From Metapseudomonas otitidis (GTDB lineage Bacteria > Pseudomonadota > Gammaproteobacteria > Pseudomonadales > Pseudomonadaceae), in assembly GCF_900111835.1 (NCBI RefSeq), contig NZ_FOJP01000018.1, positions 62,001-126,000 on the forward strand: DNA of 64,000 bases, in the 5' to 3' direction. The notes below the pieces were generated by a model. That model was not told the DNA's origin. It saw nothing but the letters and a program-made list of their open reading frames with translations, and did not search any database. Each line of letters starts with the position of its first letter. Position 1 is the stretch's first letter. Positions 26,375 through 33,052 of this stretch are shown piece after piece. The position numbers and the translations under genes are program-made.

Positions 26375-26432
26375 GCTGTGAGAATCGGGGCGAGTCCCAG
26401 AATAAATGGGGTGCAGTCCCAAAACTCACAGC
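26375..26432. repeat. Repeats between tRNA-Ser and integrase, possible integrase arm sites
   Basis: Two similar copies, GGGGCGAGTCCCA (26387-26399) and GGGGTGCAGTCCCA (26408-26421), lie between 8-bp perfect inverted repeats GCTGTGAG (26375-26382) and CTCACAGC (26425-26432). Their place beside the integrase gene and the presumed attachment site suggests arm-type integrase or excisionase binding sites. That role is inferred from position only. Confidence 0.4.
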
Positions 26433-27481
26433 TATTTCGCCGGCTTGGCGATCGCTCCTCGCCTGACGTAGACGGTCTTCGTGATCTCCTCTTCAGTGTG
26501 TCCCAGGAGACGGCTGGCCTCCTTCAGGTCGTTGATTTCGGTCGCAGCCTTCGGCCTGATGTCCTTGAACTGGAATTCACGGATCAGCGCCCCCAGCTCC
26601 GGGTCACCGGCCTCGATCGCGGCCTTCTGAGCTGCCTCCCGTGCTGCCTCCCACCGGTCCCGCAGCATGCTCGGGCTGACGTGCCGCCCTCTGTCGCTGA
26701 GGATCAGGTACGGGCTGCCGAAGCCTTCATTGCGCGCCAGGATGCGGGCCACCAGCACGCCCAGACTTGTCAGCACCCCGTCGATCTTCATCAATACGCG
26801 CACCTTGTGGCCCGTCTTCCCTTGCTTGACCTCGAAGTAGTCGCCGTCGATGTCGGTTTTCCGCATCATGATGACGTCTGCCGGGCGCTGTCCGGTGAGA
26901 TAGGCAAGGTCCATTGCGTCCCGAAGCTCGGGAACAGCCCTGGCATACACCGCATCCCACACCGTGTCCTTGGCGTAGTAGTCGCGAGGCTTCTCCCTGT
27001 TCTTACGCACCCCACGGCACGGGTTCTCCTTCGTCGTGAGCCCCCATTCCCGGGCGATGTTGAACACATGCGAAAGCGTCGCGATCTCCCTGTTGGCGCG
27101 GACTTTTGCTGACCGGCCGTCTCGGTACTGGGCGATCATCGCTGGGGTAAGCGCGTCGATCGGAGCCTCATCGAATACGATCCGGAGCTGCTTGATCTCC
27201 TTCTTGTTGTCCTCCTGGGTGCGGGGCGCCTTCTTCGGCACGATGTCCCGGAGGTAGCGATCGAAGATCGCGCCCATGATGCGTAGATCCTTGGGCTTCT
27301 CGGTGGCCTCGAACTCGGCCCACTTGATGCGGGCCATGTCCAGGTCGTTGCCGAGAAACACGTCTTTGCCGTCTGAGCCGCGGTAGTAGTAGGCGACCCA
27401 GACGTCTCCATTCTTCCGCTTGCGCCGCCGGACATAGAGGTTCGGCGGCAGCTTGCGGTTCTCTCTGTTGCGGGGGCGCAT
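26432..27481 (-). CDS. int: Phage-type tyrosine integrase
   Basis: The 349-residue protein has a lambda-type N-terminal arm-binding region (RRRKRKNGDVWVAYYYRGSDG), a core-binding SAM-like domain at about 65-150, and a C-terminal catalytic domain. The first catalytic Arg is in LTGQRPADVIMM, the second box reads FKDIRPKAATEI (the usual HxLR is modified to DIRPK), then LLGHTEEE and the nucleophile Tyr in KTVYVRRG. It should recombine attP with the tRNA-Ser gene 120 bases away. It starts one base after the stop of the DUF4224 gene. It looks intact; the changed second box deserves comparison with relatives. Confidence 0.92.
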   Translation of the reverse strand: MRPRNRENRKLPPNLYVRRRKRKNGDVWVAYYYRGSDGKDVFLGNDLDMARIKWAEFEATEKPKDLRIMGAIFDRYLRDIVPKKAPRTQEDNKKEIKQLRIVFDEAPIDALTPAMIAQYRDGRSAKVRANREIATLSHVFNIAREWGLTTKENPCRGVRKNREKPRDYYAKDTVWDAVYARAVPELRDAMDLAYLTGQRPADVIMMRKTDIDGDYFEVKQGKTGHKVRVLMKIDGVLTSLGVLVARILARNEGFGSPYLILSDRGRHVSPSMLRDRWEAAREAAQKAAIEAGDPELGALIREFQFKDIRPKAATEINDLKEASRLLGHTEEEITKTVYVRRGAIAKPAK

Positions 27482-27482
27482 T

Positions 27483-27725
27483 TCAATTCATCCGTGTGAA
27501 GTCGGGAGTCCAGGCGGGAGTCGGCAGGGGCGGCGGCTGCAGTCCATTGACGACCTGGACCAGACCGAGCTTCATGCGCGCGTACTGGCGCCCCACCAGG
27601 GGGCGTCCGCCACGGCTCTCGACGAAATGCCAGTGGCGTTCTCGAAGCCAGCGGCGCTGCCAGCCGCGGGCCTTGTAGCCGGTAATCTCGGCCAACTCTT
27701 CGTCGGACAGGATTTCGCTTTCCAT
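27483..27725 (-). CDS. DUF4224-domain protein next to integrase
   Basis: The 80-residue protein starts MESEILSDEELAEITGYKAR and continues GWQRRWLRERHWHFVESRGGRPLVGR, which matches the small DUF4224 family found directly upstream of phage integrases. A helix-turn-helix-like N-terminal half (LSDEELAEITGY) suggests DNA binding, and it may act as an excisionase or integrase partner; this is an inference from position. The ATG at 27725 is followed without gap by int. The open frame extends upstream to 27806, but the extra residues are not family-like. Confidence 0.75.
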   Translation of the reverse strand: MESEILSDEELAEITGYKARGWQRRWLRERHWHFVESRGGRPLVGRQYARMKLGLVQVVNGLQPPPLPTPAWTPDFTRMN

Positions 27726-27772
27726 GGGAGGTCCTCCCCGCCGGCATGGCCGGCAGGCTGTGGTGATGGGGG

Positions 27773-28081
27773 TCAGTAGGTCTTGTTGCGGTAGGCCCGT
27801 AACCACTGGCCGATCATGCAGGTGGCATTGCTTCGCTCGGCGCTGAAGTCGCGCACGCGCCTGGTGCGCAGTTGCAGTCTCTCCCTCAGCTCCTGGTTCT
27901 CCTTGGCCAGGGCCGCGGCCTGGTCGCGCAGCAGCACCGCGTCATCCAGGCGGCACAGCTCGGTGCCCAGCGGCAGCAATCCGCCGGCGTCGAACTCGCT
28001 GGAGTCGACCACCTCTAGGAAAGGGCCGTCCTGGTCTTTCGTCACGAGGGCGAGCCGTCGCGGCAAGGGAAGGGCGGTCAT
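27773..28081 (-). CDS. Hypothetical element protein with central coiled coil
   Basis: The 102-residue protein is not recognised. Residues 48-75 (DAVLLRDQAAALAKENQELRERL...) read as a short coiled coil. Its start overlaps the stop of the upstream ASCH-like gene by four bases (ATGA), so it belongs to the same transcript. Codon use resembles the GC-rich phage genes around it. No function can be proposed. Confidence 0.6.
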   Translation of the reverse strand: MTALPLPRRLALVTKDQDGPFLEVVDSSEFDAGGLLPLGTELCRLDDAVLLRDQAAALAKENQELRERLQLRTRRVRDFSAERSNATCMIGQWLRAYRNKTY

Positions 28082-28689
28082 GTCTCACTAGCCCCAGCCG
28101 GGCCCGGCTGCAGCCGTCGAAACTCGATCACCCACACGTAGTTGTTGGCGTCCCAGCTGTCAGTCCCGTGGATGCTCTCCCAGAGGCTGCGAAATGCTCC
28201 GATGGGGCTGGCGAACCATGGGCCGCCCTCGTAGCCCAGCCAGCCGGACCCGGCGCGCAGAATTCCCTCGGCAATCGCCTGGGCTTCGGTGATGTCCTGT
28301 AGTCGTTCCACTCGCACTGCGAGTACCTCCAGCACGATGCGAGAGGCCCAGCGCGGCATGAACATAGCCGGCCGGTACTTGCCTTTTCGCGGCTGACCGT
28401 CGGCAAGGTAGACGACGTACTGGTACACCAGGTCGCGTGGCGGCACCTTGTCCAGGCATGCATGCGTAGACCAGGCCTCGCGGACCCACAAGCGGTCGCC
28501 GGGCTGGCCGTAGGGGCAAAGGTCGTTAGCCTTACTGGCAACGAAGTCGGGGCTGAAGTCGATCAGCCATATTGCTGCCACGCCCTTCACGGGGCGGCGC
28601 GTTACCCACTTCAGATCGTTGAGGATGCCGAGAACCATCTGGGCCTTGAAAGGCATGGGGATGTCGCGGGGTTGCTGAACTTTGGGCAT
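28078..28689 (-). CDS. Phage ASCH-like domain protein
   Basis: The 203-residue protein has the pattern of phage-encoded ASCH/PUA-like proteins: an N-terminal MPFKAQMVLGILNDLKWVTRRPV, a central GDRLWVREAWSTHA, the segment VERLQDITEAQAIAEGI, and a C-terminal LWESIHG...NNYVWVIEFRRL. ASCH domains are thought to bind RNA or nucleotides; none of these phage versions has, to my knowledge, a settled role. It lies at the 5' side of the integrase-proximal genes and is separated from the AT-rich cargo operon by a terminator. Confidence 0.75.
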   Translation of the reverse strand: MPKVQQPRDIPMPFKAQMVLGILNDLKWVTRRPVKGVAAIWLIDFSPDFVASKANDLCPYGQPGDRLWVREAWSTHACLDKVPPRDLVYQYVVYLADGQPRKGKYRPAMFMPRWASRIVLEVLAVRVERLQDITEAQAIAEGILRAGSGWLGYEGGPWFASPIGAFRSLWESIHGTDSWDANNYVWVIEFRRLQPGPAGASET

Positions 28690-28754
28690 GGGGAAACCCT
28701 CCGGCGCGGTGCGCAGAGCAGAATTTGGGAGGAATGAAGAGAATCTTGCGGGTA

Positions 28755-28778
28755 GAAAAAACCCGGCCTTAGCCGGGT
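28755..28778 (-). terminator. Terminator of the AT-rich three-gene operon
   Basis: A 7-bp GC stem ACCCGGC/GCCGGGT (28761-28767 with 28772-28778) with a 4-nt loop is followed on the minus strand by TTTTTT. It lies just after the last gene of the cargo operon, isolating it from the phage genes downstream. Confidence 0.8.
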
Positions 28779-28799
28779 CTTGAATGCAATGGCAAACAG

Positions 28800-29312
28800 T
28801 TACTTACGCAATCCACGCAAGTCAACTATTGACCTATAGCGCTCTAAGATAAATGTTGAAATTACATCGTGTAACTGGAGTGTTGATTTGTTAAGAAGCA
28901 GAACTTTCTTCTGCCTGAGATGTGGATCAAGCTCTGAACTCCTTTCAGAATCAAGCGTAGCGAAACTCCTAATCTTGCCAATAAGTTCCACCGCTTCATT
29001 CTTGAAATTGTCTGCATTTGCGTCGAAGAAGACCCTGTTACTGCACTTTTCATGCAGCGCGGCAATTCGTATTTCAATCATGTTGCAACGGAAATTGATA
29101 AAGGCATGAAAGAGCTGGCATTTCATGACATGCTCTTCCGATTCGGAATCTGCATCGCGCCAGAATTTGTAATTCTCGTCTGAAATGTCCTGCAGAAGTT
29201 TATCAACAGCAGTCACGATGCCGTTCGCTTCTGATTGTCTAGCGAGAAGGCGCGAATTTAAATAGGTAAATGCCCACCCAGCCATTGCGAGCCAGAACGG
29301 TACTGACAACAT
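28800..29312 (-). CDS. Membrane-anchored hypothetical protein, third gene of cargo operon
   Basis: The 170-residue protein starts MLSVPFWLAMAGWAFTYLNS, a single hydrophobic N-terminal helix, followed by a mostly helical soluble part with RLLARQSEANGIVTAVDKLLQ and a basic end (YRSIVDLRGLRK). I do not recognise the family. It probably sits in the inner membrane with its body in the cytoplasm. It lies 17 bases after the DUF4325 gene and before the terminator at 28755. The DNA is visibly AT-rich compared with its surroundings, like the two genes before it, which indicates separate acquisition. By analogy with other small membrane proteins in phage-defence operons it could be an effector; this is conjecture. 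Confidence 0.65.
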   Translation of the reverse strand: MLSVPFWLAMAGWAFTYLNSRLLARQSEANGIVTAVDKLLQDISDENYKFWRDADSESEEHVMKCQLFHAFINFRCNMIEIRIAALHEKCSNRVFFDANADNFKNEAVELIGKIRSFATLDSERSSELDPHLRQKKVLLLNKSTLQLHDVISTFILERYRSIVDLRGLRK

Positions 29313-29329
29313 ATTCGTTCCCTGAATAT

Positions 29330-29659
29330 TTATTGTTCTACTGGTTTGGCGTCCAGGATATATTTCTTGATTGTGTTAACGACACTTTCATATTTATATA
29401 CAATTTCAATTCTATGTAAGACTTCCTCGGTGCTGAATCCTTCGTACATGATTAGTCCCGCAAATGCCTCGTCACCGAAGGATGATCCGCATCCCAGTGT
29501 TTTGTTTAAGTCGACTCTAACTTTGTCGTATTCCTTTAGATATTTAAGCAGAAGACTCTTTCTGAACGCTTCGCCGTTGAATTTTCCATCTTTGGAATTT
29601 CTACCATATGGCATGTCGGAGAATTCTTCTGCTACATCTAAGGTGTAAATGCTAGTCAT
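29330..29659 (-). CDS. STAS-like (DUF4325) protein, second gene of cargo operon
   Basis: The 109-residue protein begins MTSIYTLDVAEEFSDMPYGR and has the DUF4325 pattern: GKFNGEAFRKSLLLKYL, then a strand-turn DKVRVDLNKTLGCGSSFGDEAFAGLI, then a C-terminal helix. DUF4325 proteins resemble the STAS fold of anti-anti-sigma factors and often accompany GHKL ATPases. The ATG at 29659 overlaps the stop of the ATPase gene by four bases (ATGA), so the two proteins should be made in fixed ratio and may bind each other. AT-rich DNA. Confidence 0.75.
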   Translation of the reverse strand: MTSIYTLDVAEEFSDMPYGRNSKDGKFNGEAFRKSLLLKYLKEYDKVRVDLNKTLGCGSSFGDEAFAGLIMYEGFSTEEVLHRIEIVYKYESVVNTIKKYILDAKPVEQ

Positions 29660-30723
29660 GATGATGACCCGAGTTTTAAGTTCCACTGTATTAGCGTCCC
29701 CATCATCGGAGACGGCAGCAGCTCAAGCAGTTCTGGCTTGCCTGCCTTGAATTCGTAAGATCCAGACCCGCTATAGATCAGCATAGTTCCGTCGGGATTC
29801 GCTGCGACAAAATCTTTTGCTTCGGCTAGGCCCTTTCCTCTACCGCCTTTCTTGAATCTAGAGTTCCCGTATTCAACTGCAGCTCTGATAGCGAGTCCGT
29901 CATTTGCCCCAGACCAACCCAGTTTGGTAAGTAATTCAGCAATCAACTCACCATACCAAGGCTTTTTGGATAACGTTACCGGGATGCCCACTCCTGAGTC
30001 ATAGACTGCAATAAAGAGCTGGGTGCCAATTTTCTCAACGGCGACCCACCAGTTTTTATCGTCGTCAGATGGCGGGTCGCTGTAAAATGCATCGTCATAT
30101 GCATGCTGCCAAACGTTGCTGCAAGACTCAGTAATCGCTGCAAATGCTTTTACTCCCTCTTCGCCATTCATGCCGGACTCCAGGATAGAGTTCTGCACGT
30201 ATTCGATAACTCGGCGCAATTGACTTGTATCCCCAGCCTCTTTGTCTTTGTAAGAGGTTGAGCAAATTTCAAGGTTGCCGCTTATTTTGAAATTACGCCT
30301 TGATCTAGATTCTTGGGTTAGGCTCCAGAATCCAAATCGATAAAAGATTGCCGAAATAAACTGAGTCTTACAGTCGATTGTTTTGACATGACTCTTGCCG
30401 TAGCGAATCTGAAGTCGTTCTACTACCGCGTAGAAGATAAGCATCGCCGCAGCTTTGACTTCCGATACTTGCGAAAGATCAATTACGACTTTTGATTTGG
30501 CTGCTGCCATTTTCAAAGTCCTAATGAAATCAAAGAAGGCTTTGTAGTCTTTGTGTGCAAAAAAAGAAATAATTGGAGGCGCAATAATTTTCTGTCTACC
30601 CAGAACCCTGACTGCATGGGCAGGCTTGTTTGGGTTGAATTTTCGAGATGAGCGGCTTGCCGCTAACGCCCTTTTGCTGGCGATACGATAATAGATATCG
30701 TCTTTTAAAGTCCTGCGCCTCAT
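29656..30723 (-). CDS. STAS-HATPase (GHKL) fusion protein, first gene of cargo operon
   Basis: The 355-residue protein has three parts. Residues 1-50 are basic. Residues 55-150 look STAS-like (KVVIDLSQVSEVKAAAMLIF followed by helices). Residues 165-350 form a GHKL-type ATPase with an N box ITESCSNVWQHAY, G1 box VYDSGVGIP and G2 box GGRGKGLAEA, ending in GTLIQWNL. The ATP-binding residues are all present, so it should bind ATP. There is no histidine for phosphotransfer or sensor domain; the closest general analogy is an anti-sigma-factor kinase of the SpoIIAB/RsbW kind fused to its own STAS partner. It overlaps the DUF4325 gene. AT-rich, with its own promoter at 30758. Confidence 0.8.
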   Translation of the reverse strand: MRRRTLKDDIYYRIASKRALAASRSSRKFNPNKPAHAVRVLGRQKIIAPPIISFFAHKDYKAFFDFIRTLKMAAAKSKVVIDLSQVSEVKAAAMLIFYAVVERLQIRYGKSHVKTIDCKTQFISAIFYRFGFWSLTQESRSRRNFKISGNLEICSTSYKDKEAGDTSQLRRVIEYVQNSILESGMNGEEGVKAFAAITESCSNVWQHAYDDAFYSDPPSDDDKNWWVAVEKIGTQLFIAVYDSGVGIPVTLSKKPWYGELIAELLTKLGWSGANDGLAIRAAVEYGNSRFKKGGRGKGLAEAKDFVAANPDGTMLIYSGSGSYEFKAGKPELLELLPSPMMGTLIQWNLKLGSSS

Positions 30724-30757
30724 CGTATCCCTGAATCACTGCACGCAACGAAACTAA

Positions 30758-30766
30758 ATTATGCCA
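30758..30766 (-). promoter_or_regulatory. Extended -10 promoter of the cargo operon
   Basis: On the minus strand TGG-CATAAT (an extended -10 element, TGnCATAAT) ends about 35 bases upstream of the ATG at 30723. No good -35 hexamer is visible, which is common for extended -10 promoters. Transcription would start near 30751. Confidence 0.45.
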
Positions 30767-31139
30767 TCGAATACCACGCTGGGATATCGCTGGCGGCGCT
30801 CCCGGCTCTAGGGCGGCCGGTAGTGCTTTGGGGGCGCCTTAGTCGTTGGGGCAGTCCATGCAGTTCTGGTAGCGGGCGCGGTGCGGGAAATAGTGGATCG
30901 GACGGATCATGTCTCACTCCGAAAAGAGGTCCGGCCCCGGGCGTTTCGGCCCGGCGCAGCGGAAGGCCGTGGGTTGGGAAGAAGCTATGGCGCGCCGCCA
31001 GCCAGCCCTTGTAGGACCAGCCGGATCGCTTGACCCACGGGTAGCTGTCGTCGATGGCCTTGGCGATCGCCTGGGCGTCCAGTTCGTCTGCCAGGGCCTG
31101 CTGGTGCATGTGCTGCCAGGCTCTGTCGTACCAGCTCAC
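30759..31139 (-). CDS. Hypothetical phage protein, probably frameshifted at its end
   Basis: The open frame starts with GTG at 31139, overlapping the methyltransferase stop (GTGA), and reads MSWYDRAWQHMHQQALADEL, with a compact N-terminal domain up to ...SFFPTHGLPLRR. After about residue 65 it becomes Pro/Arg-rich and runs antisensically through the start of the next small gene into the promoter at 30758, which is unlikely for a real protein. In the neighbouring frame the DNA reads RPGPDLFSE and stops at 30914-30916, just before a ribosome-binding site. A one-base indel near 30960 would restore a protein of about 75 residues. Function unknown. Confidence 0.5.
   Translation of the reverse strand: MSWYDRAWQHMHQQALADELDAQAIAKAIDDSYPWVKRSGWSYKGWLAARHSFFPTHGLPLRRAETPGAGPLFGVRHDPSDPLFPAPRPLPELHGLPQRLRRPQSTTGRPRAGSAASDIPAWYSMA
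30839..30910 (-). CDS. Small 23-residue CxxC protein
   Basis: The ATG at 30910 is preceded by GGAGTG at good spacing (six bases). The 23-residue product, MIRPIHYFPHRARYQNCMDC plus PND, ends in a CxxC pair and is aromatic-rich. Its start lies four bases after the stop that would end the preceding gene in the corrected frame. Size is too small for firm support, but signals and composition favour a real phage small protein. Confidence 0.45.
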   Translation of the reverse strand: MIRPIHYFPHRARYQNCMDCPND

Positions 31140-33052
31140 AGCGACGAGTCCTGCGGCGCAACGCTCAGCCCCACGGCCACCGGCCGCACCCAGATCGGCA
31201 TGCTGCTGAGCATGAACGTCTCGCCCAGCTCGGCCAGCAGCAGGGTGGTGCCCATGACATGGGCGATTGCCTCGGCTGCCGCCGGCGGTACGGCGTTGCC
31301 GATGCGCTCGCGCCAGTCGCTGTCGCTGAGCCCGTCCAGCTCCAACTGCTCTTCAGGGTCCACCAGGCTCTGCAGGGCGGCCAGTTCCAGCGTTGTGAAA
31401 GGGCGGTGCCAGGTGCCGTCGAGCGACTGGATGATGCAGGTCAGGCGCTCGTCCGCCGCCGGCATGCGCGGGTCGGCGACGCTCCAGCGGCCGTTGTCGC
31501 AGCGCGCGCTGGCGGAGACAGCGCCGGCCGACTGGTCGAAGCCAACCACACCGTAGTGGCCACCTGTGAGGTAGGCATCCCCCTTGGTGCGATGCAGCGC
31601 ACGCGGGTCAGCAATTGACAGCGCGCCGCTGGCCACCTGCTGGGAGCCGGTGACGGTACCGGCGGTGCCAGTCCACGGCACCACGTTCAGCTTCCGGCTC
31701 GACGCGCCGGGGTGCCAGTTGTGGTACCGGGGGTCGGCCACTGCCTGACCGCCCGAGCTGGGGCCGTGTCCGCTGGTGACCGTGCCGGCGTGCTGGTCCA
31801 TGCTGACGACGCGGAAAACGTTGTTGTGTCGCACCCCGGTCGGGCGTGGATCTGCGACAGCGAACGCACCCTGACCGGTTGTGCTGGCCGCGATGACGGT
31901 GCCGGCGTGGTCGTTCCACTCGGTGACCGGGTACTTCCCGAAGCTCTGGCCGCGCGGGTCGGCCACCGCGAACTTCCCTTGCCCTGGCGACTTCTGCCCG
32001 GTGATGGTGCCGGAGGTCTCGCGCCAGTCCAGAACGCCGTACTGCTGGCCGTAGTTCCAGCGGGCCGACGCCTCGTAGCGCGGATCTGCAACGGAAAACG
32101 CCCCATTGGTAGGGCTGCTGCGGCCGGCGATGGTGCCCATGCTGTCATCCCAGCCGTGCACGCCCATGTAGCCACTGCGGTAGGCCGGCACGATCACCAG
32201 GTCGCGCAGGTAGCCATCCTCGATCGCTAGCTCGTTGAGGCTGCGCCAGTCGCTGCCGGCGCGCACCAGGGCGAGGCGCACCCAGGTCTTCCACTGGAGC
32301 GACGGAACCCGGTGCATCGGCCCGGCGGCCTCGATGTCCCCCGCCAGGGGCATGCGGCCGAGGATGTCGCCCACGGCGCGTAGGCTCTTCTTCTCCGGCT
32401 CGTAGAGGAAGGGCGGGACCTTCTCGACGTGGCGTGCCACCAGCAGGAACCTTTTCCGGGACTGCGCCAGGCCGCCCAGCTCGCCGCAGTCGTGGGTGGT
32501 CTCGGCCACGGCATAGCCGAAGCCGCCCAGCAGGCTGTTGATCTGGTCCAGCAGGTGCCGGCCACGGGTGGCCAGGCGCGGGACGTTCTCGAACACGATC
32601 AGCGGCACTGGGTCATCCGCCCAGGCCTCGCCCATCAGCCAGATGCAGCGCAGGGTCAGCTCGTTGAGAGCCTGGTACTTCGGCGTCAGGCTCATCTTCT
32701 CCGACAGCAGCCCGCTGGCACCCTTGCAGGGGCTGGAGATGAACACCGCGTCAGGCCGGCGGCCACGCGCTGCGCGGCGGATGTCGTCAGGCGTCGCTTC
32801 ACACCAGCCGGGCGGCGGCTCCTTCCCGTGGAACCGCACGTACTGGTCGCGGGTGAAGAGATCCATCAGAGTCCCCTGCACGCCAGCCAGGCGCTCGAAG
32901 TCGCGCAGGCCGGCGGGGTCAACGTCGATACCGCCCAGGCATTCCCAATTTGCCTGCAGGTTGCCCACGACGGGCTTGGCGCGGTTGAACCCTTTGGCGC
33001 CGCCGCCCAGGCCGCAGCAGAAGTGGAAGTGGTAGAGGGTGCGCTTGATCAT
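31136..33052 (-). CDS. Phage DNA (cytosine-5) methyltransferase with internal repeats
   Basis: The 638-residue protein has the C5-methyltransferase motifs: I (FHFCCGLGGGAKGF), IV with the catalytic Cys (VFISSPCKGASGLL), VI (IVFENVPRL), VIII-like QSRKRFLLVARHVE, IX (RPFTTLELAALQSL) and X (RIGNAVPPAAAEAIAHVM). Between VIII and IX it carries six copies of a ~36-45-residue unit ending in ADPR. Ordinary enzymes are 330-450 residues, so the repeat block explains the excess. It should methylate phage or host DNA to protect the element. Target is unknown. It overlaps the upstream PAPS-reductase-like gene (ATGA) and the downstream gene (GTGA). Confidence 0.88.
   Translation of the reverse strand: MIKRTLYHFHFCCGLGGGAKGFNRAKPVVGNLQANWECLGGIDVDPAGLRDFERLAGVQGTLMDLFTRDQYVRFHGKEPPPGWCEATPDDIRRAARGRRPDAVFISSPCKGASGLLSEKMSLTPKYQALNELTLRCIWLMGEAWADDPVPLIVFENVPRLATRGRHLLDQINSLLGGFGYAVAETTHDCGELGGLAQSRKRFLLVARHVEKVPPFLYEPEKKSLRAVGDILGRMPLAGDIEAAGPMHRVPSLQWKTWVRLALVRAGSDWRSLNELAIEDGYLRDLVIVPAYRSGYMGVHGWDDSMGTIAGRSSPTNGAFSVADPRYEASARWNYGQQYGVLDWRETSGTITGQKSPGQGKFAVADPRGQSFGKYPVTEWNDHAGTVIAASTTGQGAFAVADPRPTGVRHNNVFRVVSMDQHAGTVTSGHGPSSGGQAVADPRYHNWHPGASSRKLNVVPWTGTAGTVTGSQQVASGALSIADPRALHRTKGDAYLTGGHYGVVGFDQSAGAVSASARCDNGRWSVADPRMPAADERLTCIIQSLDGTWHRPFTTLELAALQSLVDPEEQLELDGLSDSDWRERIGNAVPPAAAEAIAHVMGTTLLLAELGETFMLSSMPIWVRPVAVGLSVAPQDSSL
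31466..32190 (-). repeat. Six protein-level repeats in the methyltransferase (ADPR units)
   Basis: The ADPR tetrapeptide codons lie at 32078, 31952, 31844, 31727, 31601 and 31466 (left ends), i.e. spacings of 42, 36, 39, 42 and 45 residues. Each unit contains a short [SA]GT[IV] segment about 17-20 residues before ADPR (five copies GTI/GTV or MGTI, the last GAV), then Gly/Ser-rich residues and [FWLQ]x[VI]ADPR. The DNA copies have diverged, so these are old duplications kept at protein level. Confidence 0.85.
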
